From Apostichopus japonicus (lineage: Eukaryota; Echinodermata; Holothuroidea; Aspidochirotida; Stichopodidae), in assembly GCF_037975245.1 (NCBI RefSeq), contig NC_092581.1:19678303-19742302 (forward strand): a stretch of 64,000 nt of DNA, in the 5' to 3' direction. The first letter of the stretch is position 1; each line of letters starts with the position of its first letter. Under the pieces are notes generated by a model. The model had not been told where the DNA came from and did not search any database. It saw only the letters and a program-made list of their open reading frames with translations. A program made the position numbers and the translations under genes. Below are positions 44,152 to 56,456 of the stretch, piece after piece.

Positions 44152-45027
44152 GTAAGTTAAGTTTCCAGGATTTCACCCAAGTAAAATAAATTTGCGAGTG
44201 TCTGGATGCATCAACAAAGACTAACCAGTGGTCAAATTGTGAAAACCTCGTAAACACGATATCTCAAGAAGGGAATCATGGGGCAGTCTTCATATTTAGT
44301 GTGTAGAAGTACCACATAGAGTTAAAGAAGCCGATTGTTTTTGGTGGAGGTCAAAGATCATTTGGGGTCATCATAGGCTGAATCGTGAAACCTTTGTAAA
44401 CATGTGCACCCTCACTACTATACATAACGTCAGATTCATGAAGGAAACTGCTCATCATCATCGAAACCACAGTGCATTTTTGCATTCTGGTTTAAAAAGC
44501 AGGCAGTATGATCTTTTTGTAACAAGAGTACAATGATATTAAAATATAATTGATTAAGTAATAATAATTAAAGTTATTCAGGAAATAAACCAGACGTTCT
44601 GTCAATGATTAATGTTATAAAGCTAGGATCTGTAAATATTAACTCGCCATCGTCCACGGCTCTCGGAAATCAGTTTCTACGTCTTTGGAGCATGGCAGAC
44701 AATGAGTGCAAACTCTCTTTCTCGCATATTCAAATCCGCAAAGTACATTCCCCTTTCGCTTTGAAGAAACCCTTTAATTCATCTGAGCTGTAAGAGGAGA
44801 CGTCCGTTTACCACTATATACAGTAGCTGTTGCAGGCAAATGACAAAGAGCTACCGTTAGGCAGATTCTGCAAAGTAGAGAAACTAACCAAAGTTACGGT
44901 ATGAAATGTTTCCCGAAAGGTAATGAGGGCAGTATTGAAGAACTTATGGACTGCATGGACTCTACATGTGTGACCTGATTAATTCACTACGGCTTCGGCT
45001 TTGAGTACAACGTTTCTTTTCTGTATG

Positions 45028-45107
45028 CTGCCGTGTTAGACAAATCTAACGGTAATAGTAACAGTTACCGACTTTGTCATCCGTGTTATAGTCATTGCCG
45101 ACTTTGT
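45028..45107 (+). repeat. Dispersed repeat, family D copy 1
   Basis: It matches the reverse complement of 61421-61500. Both contain TAATAGTAACAGTTACCGAC and TTATAGTCA(T/C)TGCCGAC, with CGTGTT(A/G)GAC upstream. Confidence 0.87.
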
Positions 45108-46065
45108 AATCCCCCTTTCGAGGCCCCCCCCCCCCCACACAATTTTGCAAGGTTGTAAAGATTGACTCAATAGTTTTCCCTCTTGGGAAACCACAAATAG
45201 CAACAAAATTAACTACCTTAGTTGAGCTATATAGGCTTACTGAGGTTTTAACACACAAAAAAAAGAAGAGTCTTATGAAGTGGTATGGCATTTTAATGAA
45301 CCGTAGACTTGACTAGACATTCTACGATTTATTGTAGAGATTACAGCTTTTCATTGGCTGAAGTGGTGATAAATGTTAAAAGATTTATCTGTTTCAAAAG
45401 TCGTAAAGACTTCCTAGGTGCGCCGTAGTGCTGTGCTGTCTATCCCTGCTATTGTTCGCTCCCTGTTCCACTTTCTAACAGCAGAAGTTCACGGAAAGGT
45501 AATAATACCACAAAAGTGCAATCGTATATTTATAGTTTTGTCATGAATACAATTCCCAGGACACTCTCCCCTGAAATATATTTTTGTGTAGTTTACTTAA
45601 AGTCAAACAAAAACCACTGATTTTTGTATTTATAGCATGATGCGGTTAATCGACAATGGCTCTATGGAAGCACGTTGGGTGTTTTGTGTTTTCTTGTTTA
45701 TCACATGCATAGTTGGTCAACTGCCAATATAAAACAATTAATAGCGAATAGCCTAAAGATACTGTATGGTTTCCCTATAGGATAGCATGATCAATAAAAG
45801 TCATGTTAAAAACAAGAACGTTAAAAGTCAGACTGTCAAGTTATTGGACAAGCTGCTTAGATTAGAGGCAACATCTTGGAAATAAATAAATGTTGTTTCT
45901 TCTTCATTATTTATTCTTTGAAAACAAAAATTTATAAACCGAAAGTTGTAAAGATAAAGTCAATCTTTAAAATACTTCTACCAATTTGTTGATTTATTTT
46001 CAAAGAATTTAGATGACTTGTTAATTTCTCAGGAATTTGTTAATGTCTTTGTTTTTTAGTTAGGT

Positions 46066-46080
46066 GGGGGGGGGGGGGGG
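46066..46080. repeat. Poly-G run (15 nt)
   Basis: Fifteen G lie in the 44.15-56.40 kb intron, about 770 bp before the alternative start at 46838. Confidence 0.9.
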
Positions 46081-46837
46081 TTAATGTGGGACGTGATCAG
46101 CAATAGGCTCATTTGAATGTTTAGTCACGTTACGCTGTATTCTACTCTGACAAGGGCAGAGGTTAAGAATAATTTACTCCCCCTGCCAGACACACACACA
46201 CACAAACAGATTAGACAACTAATCCCATTATGGTATTTAATTTTAGAGATTCTCTTAATGAAGTTTGCTTATTAATTAACCATAAGTACACAAATACTTT
46301 AGAACCTCCCTGGTTTAACCCACGCATGCTTGGCTACTGTGCTATCTAGCACAGTTGAATTAAAGCATTTTGTCAGTTGGAACGTCAGTTGATTATTGTT
46401 TTCCAGTTCGGAAGATACACAATCAAATCTTAGAGTGTAAACGAGACTTCCAGGTCATATTGATGGAGGGGAATACCCATTGGAAAACAATGGCACTTTT
46501 AACTGGCGTAAAAGACTAAAGATAAAATTGGGGGAAAAAGGGGACTGTGTTTTTATACCACAAACTACAATAGTCATCAAATACTGAATTCTTGTTCTGT
46601 GCAGACAACAATTACCACAGTTTTATTGATCAAGTTCAAAGGCTGTTTGCTTCCCATCTTGAATGGCAGATGACAGCAGGGTTTTAATGGTTATTGAACG
46701 GGTTGGCAACCACATCAAACAAGCTTTTATGATACATTTATCGAAAGCCATGACATCATAGGGAGACTCTTCATGAATGATTCGTGGATGTTAAGAAATA
46801 GCTCGGAGAGAAGTGTTAAACCGATTCTGCTGTGAGA

Positions 46838-46910
46838 ATGGCTCAATTCAGGACAGGGCAAAGGAAGATTTCTGGCTCCTCCTTGTCTTCCCAGAATTCT
46901 CTTCAACGCA
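46838..46910 (+). CDS. Alternative first coding exon
   Basis: ATG at 46838 sits in a strong initiation context (GAGAATGG: A at -3, G at +4), with an in-frame TAA upstream at 46817-46819. It encodes 24 residues, MAQFRTGQRKISGSSLSSQN followed by SLQR, and ends with one spare base at the donor A|GTAAGA (GT at 46911). Composition is Ser/Gln/basic like exons 1 and 2, and RKIS is a basophilic kinase-type site. Phase 1 output fits exon 56750-56806 or exon 57406-57603 but not 56404-56450, where the frame breaks and a TAG follows within the first three codons of exon 4. I infer a second promoter just upstream. No TATA box is evident. Confidence 0.75.
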
Positions 46911-49298
46911 GTAAGAAACGGTACAGTTAGACTATGAGAACTTGGGGAAAGTATATTACTTGCTTCCTTAGCTTATTAAGCTAACTGAATCAGAAAATTA
47001 TTACTTTCGGAATGAAAAATTAAATCCAGTTGTCAGGGTTTCTATACTCAAACACACTCTTGTAATTTGTAATTCGAAACAAATTCAGTTTGGTTTGTAT
47101 ATAGATGTATGTATATATATATATACTGTACTGTTGTTTAATTATGAGTATGCCAGCCGTAAGCTATACCACAGACATGACACATGCTAGAACAGAGATA
47201 GATAGCGTTTCATATGTACAGCTGGTTCGTCCAGTTTAATGTATGATCTGATGGGTTTTTCATGTGTGTACCTATGTGTGTACATGACCTAATTGAGCAT
47301 ATCTAACATATATATGTAAATATGTGGTAGGCAGGGTTGTAGGTAGGGAAGTTTTAGTGGTGGGCAACGCACCCAGTCGATTGCTGTTAATGCTTGTTAT
47401 GGCAAGAAAAAACTATATAAAGCCCAGATTGTTATTGGCAAGCTTTGTAACTGCAGTAACGATGCAAGTTGAGGGAAGTACCAGGAAATGTTGCGGGTGG
47501 TTCCCCCCTAAGAGAAAATATTTTTGTGGGACCCTCTAGATAAATTGCGGGAATCCCACTATCGCGTGTCCTAATGTGAACACTGCAGGTGTACCACTAT
47601 TTCGGTTATATTTCATAATTATCTCCAAAGTGATTGGAGGGTTATAACAATTTAACATTTTAGCAACTGGATGAAAAATGTAACTGCAACAATCGTCTTT
47701 GTCAAGGGTCTATTGTTTGTAAGTTCTGCTCCTTTAAACAAATGAAATGACCATCTGCAGGTCATAAAGCTATCAAAGGAGATCCTTTAAATTTGCAACT
47801 AAAGTTTGTTTTTGCAGTCGTGACAATTAAGTGCAATAACTACATTACAAAAACTCTCATCGGACTCACCCAAATTTTGCTGAATTGGTTTAATAATTAG
47901 AATAATTTTGATGCAAAAATACTTAATATATGCTAATAAGACTAGGAGTAGCCAATATTTGCTATAGAAAAGTGTGGTAGGATAACTTTTTTCGTTGTTG
48001 TTGTAAAGAATTCATCTTTTATATCAAGGGATCTGACCTTTTTCGTGTATTGAGCATCACTTTGCATTGTTATAATACCAAATAGTTCTATTACTTTGCC
48101 AAACTAAATCGCTTACTACATGAATTTTCAACCACAATATTCCTTGTATATAGTAGCCTAACGTGCCTGGATGCATCCTTTACACTTAGGCTTAGCAAAC
48201 TTAATACCACTAGCTTAGATACAGATATAAACTAATGCTTGTTGTTTATAGAACTTCACAATTTTGTGAAATTTTGTTCTGTTGACCTGAAACGTTAGTT
48301 TTTTACCCTCCATTGGTTTTGTTGTTGGTTTTTTTTTTTTTTTTTTTTTTGATGAGGAACACCATTGCTGGTTCCAAAAAAAAGAGAAAAACCTGACCTT
48401 AATCATATGTAACCTAATTGTCCTTCATGAGATCTCTGCCAGTAATATATCAAAATTAAACTTTTTGGTTACATAGAAATAATCTTATTTTTAACGATTT
48501 GAAAGTATTTTGGCTCAGGAATGTCAAAAGTTGCAAAATAGTGGTGTGTAATATATACAGTATGTACCAATTTGTATAAAGTCTCTTTAAATTTTCTAAA
48601 TGAATGGCTATATATAAGAAGAGGTTTGCTGTAATGTTGTACTGCTGTACTGCTGTACTATATATGTGTGTATAGTATGTGTATAGGTTTGAGATGGGTG
48701 GGAGACAGGGGTCAAAACAAATGTTCAGGGCACCAAGCAATGATTGCTCTGAAAATTAAAAGTGAAGGAAGAGGGATGGGAGAGGGAAGGAGGGGTTTCG
48801 GAGGCTGGAATCCAAACCATATCTCTAAGTTGATCAAACTATTGGAATGGCCTGGTTTGGGGCAACAACTTTTCCCACAAAATAAAAATTAAGATTTCTC
48901 TGGTAGGTTCTTCTGATGTATCCCACTGCTGTCAGAAACTGTGTGCCATCTAAATTGCAATTTTATAATTTCCAAGGGTTAGGAAACTGAATCATAGCAG
49001 GGATTAAATTTGAACCTCAGAGAGGGTAGGAACATCAGATATTTAGTTGGTGAGAGAGGAGGGGGGTAGAGTGAGTAGGTCAAGTTATCTGTTTAAGCAC
49101 ATTCGATTGTCGGTCTTTGGTACACTCCCATTTTTGGTTGGATATATGCCTAGCTTATAGATCCATTTTTTTCTGAAAGGAAAGTCAAAAGAATGATAGA
49201 GCTTGCTGGGCATGAAAGCCAAACAAATTTATTCACTCTCAACCCAGTCCCTGTACATCATGACTGTAACGACCGGTCTGTAATCAATTGTGAACTAA
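46911..49298. other. Intron sequence, no further exon seen
   Basis: This is AT-rich sequence with a TA tract at 47110-47128 and a T-run at 48329-48350. None of the open frames has recognisable content. Confidence 0.5.
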
Positions 49299-49371
49299 CC
49301 TCCCCCTCCCCTCCCCCTCCCCTCCCTCTCCCCTCCCCCTCCCCTCCCCCTCCCCTCCCATCCCCTCCCCT
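49299..49371. repeat. (CCCCTC)n-type pyrimidine array
   Basis: About 73 bases are CCCCT/CCCT repeats, with the G-rich strand (GGGGAGGGGA) on minus. It is bracketed by the direct repeat CCTGTACATCA (49250 and 49368). The 121-152-codon frames across it on both strands are low-complexity artefacts. Confidence 0.93.
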
Positions 49372-50316
49372 GTACATCAAGTCTGCAATGGCTATGCACA
49401 TGATCTCTGAAACCTTTGGATCATGCAAAGAACATCTTACATTAGAACAATACATCCAATATTGCACACTATTTCCAATAACCAATAATGGGGGAGGGGG
49501 AGGGGGGAGATGGGCCTTGTTTTTAACAGTAAGGACTGTTTTCCCCTTCTTACAGTAAGTGCATTTCCTTTCCAGATTTAGAAATGAATTAAAAGGAAGG
49601 AAGTAAAAGTGATGGTTACCACGATCGTCACAGAAACATATGAACCATGCTACCAATTTAAACATATCCAAGAAGTCAACATTTCCCTTTATAAATGAGT
49701 GGTTAATAATAACCAAACCCTACCTTCCTATAAATATATAGTAGTTGTTTCTAAAGAAAACAGTAAGGTCTAGTCATTGTCTATTACCATGAAGCCCAGC
49801 ATGAAGCATGCTCTGACTTTGTTTAAAATAAACCTTCCCTAGGTCATTTTCTGTCTTTTATCTATGTTTTGCATCAATGATCATGAATGGTGACAACCGA
49901 CTTGCAATTAACAACTCCAGGACCAAATGATTTGTACAAGTTTGTTCTCATCCTGTGCCGTGTAAATAAAACTACCTGTATTCTGGGATTATTAGTTTGG
50001 AGACCTGTATTAATGGTGGTCATGCTACAGACACTGTAAGACTGACTGGGTTTATGCCAAAGTTTGTGACTTGGGTACGTTCACTGAAGAGGGATCCGAT
50101 TATTGCTTGCTAGGATATATACAGAACTAAACTCCCAATTCGAAGGTAGGATTCATTACATTTTATTATGCTCGACCTTGAAGTATAACTACAGGGTCAT
50201 CTAGTTGCAATTTATATATAATAAACTTGAAGCAAAGTTTTGTACTTTCAGTTGAATTTGATAAATGAGGAAGTGTCATTTAAAGAGAAGTACACCAAAC
50301 CCTGAACCTGTAACCT
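49372..50316. other. Intron sequence, no exon seen
   Basis: This is AT-rich with a short G-rich tract at 49490-49508. Confidence 0.5.
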
Positions 50317-50486
50317 GGTTTCTGAATACAGGCCTATAATTTACCTGTAATTTACCTGTAACTACAGGTTTTTGGTCTGTTACTACATGGTTCCTGAATA
50401 CAGGCCTATAATTTACCTGTAATTTACCTGTAACTACAGGTATCCATTACATGGTTCCTGTATACAGGCCTATAATTTCATAATTT
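50317..50486. repeat. Tandem repeat, units 72, 64 and about 34 bp
   Basis: Units begin GGTTYCTGAATACAGGCCTA and contain ATTTACCTGTAATTTACCTG then TAACTACAGGT. Units start at 50317, 50389 and 50453. The paired TTACCTGTAA and TACAGG words give local inverted repeats. Confidence 0.93.
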
Positions 50487-52629
50487 ATGAGCAAAAAAAT
50501 AAGGAAAAAAATGCTTAAAGAGATCTACTGGCTCAAAGCATTTAGTTCTGGTTTAACGTCTTCTGGTCTCTGTCTTATTTGTAGAATGTTTACATCCCTC
50601 TTTAGCTGGGAACTTATCTTAAAGATATGTTGATAAGATGCATATTACAAGGATTTAAAGGTTACCATTCATGCGTGTATTATTGTGTCTTAATTCCTCT
50701 TGGGGAAGGTTCTCTTTACTCATCCAATCTTAATCTTTAGTAAGAAAACTAAGAACTGCATAGGGAATGGAAATGTGTTCTTAAAGAATTGAGCCTATAT
50801 GTTTCCATGACCATTTTAAGAAACGTTGAATCATGAGATTGCATTAAAATCAATGCAAAAGTTAAAGCAAAATACAGTTTAATTTTATCTCAGGAATCTC
50901 AGGAATATTTTGTCTAACTTTAGCAGCACCTTCAGAACAATGAAAGGAACACCAGATGCATTGGATAATATAGCTTAAATTATATTTCGCCTTCTAATGA
51001 TAAAAGAATATCAAGTATAAAAAGAAAGGACAAAAATAGGGCTAAATTACCGGAGACACCTATCAGGGTTGTTTGCTACTCTGACGATTGCTGTATGTGT
51101 TTTTCATGAATGCCTGCCTGCGTGCATGTAACGTCACATACGCTGTGTATAACGTCAACCTTTGGGTGTTTCTAATTGGCTGGTGAAGATGCAGGGTGTA
51201 ATCTGCAGGTCTGGTTTTAAGGTTCGTGCCGTAAAGATATGTAATCACATTGTGGGTGTTGCACTTTTCGATCGGTTCTCAGGTTAAACCGTTTCAATTT
51301 GCCGGTACAAAGTCAGTCCTTGTTGGCCAAATAAAGAGCATATATGCTTATTTTCTTCACCCAACTGTGGTATAACTATTGGGGGGGGGGGGGGTAGGGG
51401 CCTTTTAAAATTCTTCTCACATGTATGGCCAGTGCATGCAGGAGACTATCACACGGTGCAAATAGAGACTGTAGAATTGATACTGCCAGTTGACTTTGTA
51501 TATTACAAGAACTCCAGTTTTTTTACCGGAGTTTGCCCATATATATGATACTGGTTAAGATCTGTCCATGGAATTATATGTGCATTGCTTTCATTTTAAT
51601 ACAAACAACTAGATTTGATTAGTGGGTTGCAATGTTTGCAAACCTAGTGTGTATTCTTGGTAAAGAAAGCTGTCATTGGTGAAGAGTTTTGGTTTCACTA
51701 CACAAAACGTCAAGTGCTGATAATCAAAAGCAATTCCAAGATAAAATATACTTTCGCTTAAGCACATACATACTTCCTTAACTTAAACACATATATAATT
51801 TCAATTAAGTACATATATATTTTCAATTAAGTTCATACATGATATCATTGTATGGAAAATTGGTTATGCTTAATTAGGTCACGACTGCATGGCGAAGTAT
51901 CGTATTTAGGTACGTTTTTACTGTACATATTAAAACCCACCGTCCAACAGTTGAAATATCCACTTGAAAGTTAAACAGCTAAGTATTTCCTCCTGTAATA
52001 TACTAAATTTTGTGTTCTCCATAATTTGGTTTATCGATAGTCGAATCCAAATCAAACTTTTGTCCCATTTTTTTCCTTGTGCATTGTATAGAAAGGAAAC
52101 TTTCATGGAGTACTTGTAACACCTTAGTTCCTCTTAGGTTTTTAAGTGCCATCAGCAGGCTGCTTTTTGGGTTGAAATTTTAGCATTTTAAAAAGTGCGA
52201 GACAGGTTTTTAGACAGACTTTATTATTGAACATTTTGACCTTACAGATTATAATTCTTAGACAATTGTGGGAACATTTAAAAATGAGAGGGACAATGAA
52301 ATCAAAGTCCATTGAAAGATGCAGTAAATTTCTGCTGGGGGGGGGGAGGGATCAAGGGCAGTATGATTACCTCTCAGTATTAAACATTTGGAAAAGATTA
52401 ATAAATGAAGTTTTATATTGCTGTGATAGTCGCATGGTTTTGCGGTTTTCATGGTTTTGCAGTTTGGAGTCGTAAGTAGTCATCTGTAGCTCTGAAAAAT
52501 TAAACAAAGTTCTATACACCAAGCTAGAATTGTCTTTTTGATGAGAAACATGAACCGCCATAAATAGATGAGGATTAAAGGTTTGTTAGCTTGTGATTCA
52601 AGTCCTGTTAGGTTAATCCTGCATGATTT
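50487..52629. other. Intron sequence, no exon seen
   Basis: This is AT-rich except for 51060-51300, which has higher GC and two AACGTCA words. A 14-nt poly-G run lies at 51381-51394. Confidence 0.5.
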
Positions 52630-52720
52630 ACTTTTCTCCTCGCTTACCTGTCTCCCCACGACCTTAGCACCCTCTTTCGACCATAATCTACCAGATGTCA
52701 CCCTCAGTCATTCCTTGTAA
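52630..52720 (+). repeat. Family A partial copy
   Basis: TCCTCGCTTACCTGTCTCCC, then CACGACCTTAGCACCCTC match the family A core. Weaker similarity continues through CACCCTCAGT, and a second core-like CCTGTCTCCTTACAACCGTC lies at 52781. Confidence 0.82.
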
Positions 52721-52984
52721 AGTACTTCTAAAGTATCCAGCCCGTGTGACTGGATATTATGCTTTGCTTCCTACATTTATCCTGTCTCCTTACAACCGTC
52801 ACACAAATAGAAAGAAAAGATAACCAACAGTGAATATTTCGGTATATCCCTTTTTCAAAACTTATCCCTAATAATAATGTAAGAAACATGTGAACTTCTT
52901 TGAACTTTTGTCATTCCTTTTGGCCAATTTCTCTTACGTACATGAGACTGTTATTGTTTCATGTTTGTTTTTCATGTTGCGATA

Positions 52985-53038
<54 letters not shown>

Positions 53039-53042
53039 TATA
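52985..53042. repeat. (TA)n microsatellite, tail of family C copy 3
   Basis: This is a pure TA array directly abutting the 3' end of the minus-strand family C element. Confidence 0.93.
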
Positions 53043-53288
53043 TTGAAAACGTAATGAGAAGGAAAATCCAGAACAGTGAAAAAACTTCCAGCCTCCACCG
53101 GGATTCGAACCCGGGCCTCCCGCTTTATATGCGGACACCCTTAGAACCACTAGGCTATGGACGCTGATTGTATGTCCAGAGGTTTGAAACCGGTAAGGAA
53201 GGTCGTAATTCCACTGTAGGTGTTTGTCACCTGTATTGAACAATACTAGTTCTGTTTTGGTGACATATTTGCCTTACTCTAGAGATAT
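53042..53288 (-). repeat. tRNA-derived SINE-like element, family C copy 3 (best cloverleaf)
   Basis: The tRNA-like part is 53091-53164 on minus. It has a 7-bp acceptor-like stem with one mismatch (GCGTCCA and TGGAGGC), A box TAGCCTAGTGG, anticodon-like stem CCGC/GCGG with loop ATATAAA, and a perfect T arm CCGGG-TTCGAAT-CCCGG. About 120 bp of conserved non-tRNA sequence precedes it and a (TA)n tail follows. The minus ORF over it is a SINE artefact. No CCA end or isolated gene context supports a working tRNA. Confidence 0.93.
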
Positions 53289-55626
53289 ACATATATGTAT
53301 CCTTGAATACGGATCAAACCCTGACACCTTTTTTTTTTACCGTTTCTGATTAATAATGAACTTTGCTATACATGCAGTCAGTCACCTACTGTAGAGATGG
53401 GATATTTCAAAAAAACATTTAATCCCTTTTCCCCTTTATAATTTGTATGTAGTTTATTTAATGTTTGAATGAATGTTATGCAAATTCACTGTCGGAGTAC
53501 TTTCACACCCCCCCCCCTTTTGTCGGAAACCATTTAAAATGCAGGCCGCTTTTTTTTTCATCACACTTCAGGACTCTGAGTCAGTGGATTAGTTTCAGTC
53601 TTTTCAAGCAAACAAGTATTCAAGTGGTGGTGGTCTTTCGTATTTTTACATAAGGAGTGGGTCCTTGACAGTGTCAGAGTGTGTGTGTATTAAGTGATAT
53701 CCTAGCCATGCTTGTCCTTTCACATATGTTTTCCTGACCAGCAGTATGTATGTATGTATATATATATATATATATATAAACCAACGTTGTATCGGTAAGC
53801 TAGATACAGAATCCCCTAGACTCGAGTTGAAACCTTGAGGCTCCGAGTTGCGAGGGAAATGGAGACAACATAAATGTATAAAAAAAGGGAAAACAACAAG
53901 AGGGAAAAATATCGGGGAAAAGACAGAAGCCAGTGGGAAATAAAATATCGCTGTTGTGCATTTTTAACAGCTCGATAGGTTTACGTTTGGTTTAAAGTTT
54001 CAAGTTGAACGGATTTAAGAATATAAGGCCTAACAATAAGCCCAGAAGATTCAAACCCCTCTTCTGTTTATCTTGTTTTGTTTTGAGGAAAGCTCTGAAT
54101 TCAAGCATGTCTTCAGGACACTATTTGTATATATGTAGTGCATGTTACCTAGAGAAATCGCATGGGTGTAACAAATGTGTGTTTGAATATAAACTATTTT
54201 TGATTTGAAAAAACGGGTACTTTGGTATTTGTTATAAAGTTTGGTTGTTTTTTTTTTAAAAAGGGGGGGGGACTCTTGCTTCAAAGGTTGTATGTTTTAG
54301 ATTTATTTAAAAGAAGTCACGATTGTAATGCTATCAGTTGTTCCCCGATTAGCAGGCAAGATTCCAGGGGGTGGGGGCGGGGAGGGTTGGGAGGGATGTA
54401 TACACTGCTCCTTTCAACCTAACGCATAAATTTAAAAGTAGTTATTAGTACCAAGTTGTGTTCAGAACTGATTATAGACATACATTATTCGTCTGAATGT
54501 GCCCTCAGAAGGCAACATTTTACATGTCAAGTTGAATTTCTGTGGAGGGGGAGGTGGGGGGGGGACACTCCATGCCCCTCCTTTCCTGATTCATCCTAGA
54601 TTCTGCCCTGATTCCATCGTGATTGCCAAAATTTTAACGGTTAATTAGTACACGCATATACATCCAAGATGGTGTAAGCAATTGTTTTTCAAAGCATTCT
54701 TTGGAAGGTAGGGGTGCGGGGATCTTAGGGATGGACCTTGGAAAGAGAAGGATGATGAAGGGGAGGGGATGGGGTGTGGGGATGGGGTGTAGAGAAGGGC
54801 TGCACTGCTAGATTATCCATCCATACATGTGCAGATATTACTTGTGCTCTACTTTTCATTTCACCTTTAAACTTCTCTCTTCATACTTGAACAATCCCAA
54901 GTTCTAGCTCTCCTGAAATGTCAGATAAATTTGTCTTCAGAGAAAGACATTTATCAACCTACTTAATGTGGTTCACCTGAGATTTTTGTCAGACTTTGTT
55001 CGTTAAGATCAACAACACCTATGAGCCGGAATTTCCTGAATTCCATTGATTTTTATTTCCCGCTCAAATGTAAGTACGCGTCGAGAACAAAATAATGTAG
55101 ACCAGTCGTCTCAACTTGTGGTTGCCTGTAAAGATTGACATTCATTCTATCGTGAATGAGAATTACTTCCTGAAACCCAAGTTGCATTGTCCTACCCCTG
55201 AGTAAATAAACAAAACAAACATGCAAACAAATAGTAAAAGACACAGAAATTAGTCACATGGTTCTCATTTGAAATTTTAACTTTGCAAAAGAAATTATGG
55301 CTATGCTTCAAGTTGCAATTCGAAGCTCATATAATATCAGTGTGTGCTATAATTTTTATGCAATAGTTGTAAAAGTTTTGGTAAATTTGTCCTGTTTCCA
55401 AGGTTTGGGGATCCTGCTAGATACTGATGTTAACTATATATACAATTTTAGAGTTAAAATAATATGTCCATTTGCAAGTATGACATTCAAAAACATATTG
55501 GAGAAGCCTTAGAGTTAAAAAAAAATAATAAAAATAAAAGAGGAACAAGTTGTGTTTCATATAGTTTCAAGATTCCATTGCATAGGTCTCGATAAGCCTA
55601 TATCAAAGAAAATTATGAATTCTATT
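53289..55626. other. Intron sequence, no exon seen
   Basis: This includes a short TA array at 53756-53778 and G-rich tracts at 54367-54392, 54545-54563 and 54711-54790. Confidence 0.5.
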
Positions 55627-55891
55627 AGGCGCATAGCCAGGGAGGGCGAAGGGGGTAACCGCCCCCCCCCCCCCCTTGAGCATATTTTGTTATGATATGG
55701 CTAGTAATTTCAAAATAGGAAATGCTTAGATGCAACTTACAAGGCCTGGGAAGTGCCATTTCCAGCGATCTGGGAGGCATTTTTGGCCAAATTTTTGGGG
55801 TACGCTTTGCGCCAACTTATGGTGGCACTATGCTTAGATAGTTTGCCTGCAGGCTTCGACCCTCCCTTGGCAAATTCTTGCTTCGTGCCTG
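55627..55891 (+). repeat. Dispersed repeat, family B copy 2
   Basis: It is similar to 36970-37240, with a longer C-run (55662-55675) at the same place and small gaps. The overlapping 83-codon frame is repeat-derived. Confidence 0.9.
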
Positions 55892-56403
55892 AATTCTATG
55901 TTCCAAGGATAAGAAGGCATATTCAGAGATGTTCAGAAACGCAAGAAAGTCCAAACAGAGTTCGTCAGTTATTTGGTCACCATGTGGTTATTTGTGTTGT
56001 ATAGAGCCGAGAAGGAAGTACACTGAACTATAACTTTTGATTTCTTGCTGCAAGCATTTTGGAATCTATGCGGTGGTGGTGAAGTGTATTCGACCGTTGT
56101 GACTTCCTTAACTTGTAAACAATAGCTGTAAGCTGTAAATGATGGATTAATTTCATACTGAGTGTGTTAATAATTCAGTTTAGTGAGTCCAAGAGCCGTG
56201 TTGGCCTTCATAGAGGTCTGAGGTCACCAGCTGTCACCATTTGGAAATACCTTGTTGAGATATCTTTTTCTTTACAAGAAATCCAACGACCTGACAAAAT
56301 TTTGTTAAGTTTTGTATCATAGCCTTAATGCAGCTGCTTTTGTGAAATTTTAACTTAGTAAATGAAAATTGTGATTTTTCCTTTTTTCTTCTTTGATTTG
56401 TAG
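55892..56403. other. Intron end before exon 3a
   Basis: Nothing was recognised except the polypyrimidine tract at 56375-56400. Confidence 0.55.
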
Positions 56404-56450
56404 GTCTTCAACTCCATTTATGTCCATGGCGCAAAATTCGGATGAGGAAG
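56404..56450 (+). CDS. Coding exon 3a (duplicated 3' end)
   Basis: This is a 47-nt exon with acceptor TTTCTTCTTTGATTTGTAG and donor GAAG|GTATGT (GT at 56451). It enters with two bases from exon 2 and reads SSTPFMSMAQNSDEE, leaving one base. The glutamate-rich end continues smoothly into exon 4 (EALARAQRS). The last 31 exonic bases (56420-56450) and the first 8 intronic bases are repeated with three differences at 56776-56814 (exon 3b). Two of those differences are silent third-position changes, and the other is Gln to His. It is required for the 40.0 kb start, because skipping it leads to a stop in exon 4. Confidence 0.86.
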
Positions 56451-56456
56451 GTATGT

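Noticed and set aside
45482-45498. 17-nt microexon between TTTCTAACAG and GTAATA
   Set aside because: Too short to judge; adding it between the found exons would break the frame.
49258-49716. 152-codon minus-strand frame, the longest in the window
   Set aside because: Its length comes from low-complexity (GGGGAG)n giving Gly/Glu/Arg repeats; there are no splice sites or motifs.
53091-53164. Functional tRNA gene
   Set aside because: The cloverleaf is imperfect, it is embedded in a multi-copy SINE-like element, and other copies carry damaging changes.
52959-53243. Minus-strand frame containing AGGPGSNPGGG
   Set aside because: This phrase comes from translating the tRNA-like B-box part of the family C element.
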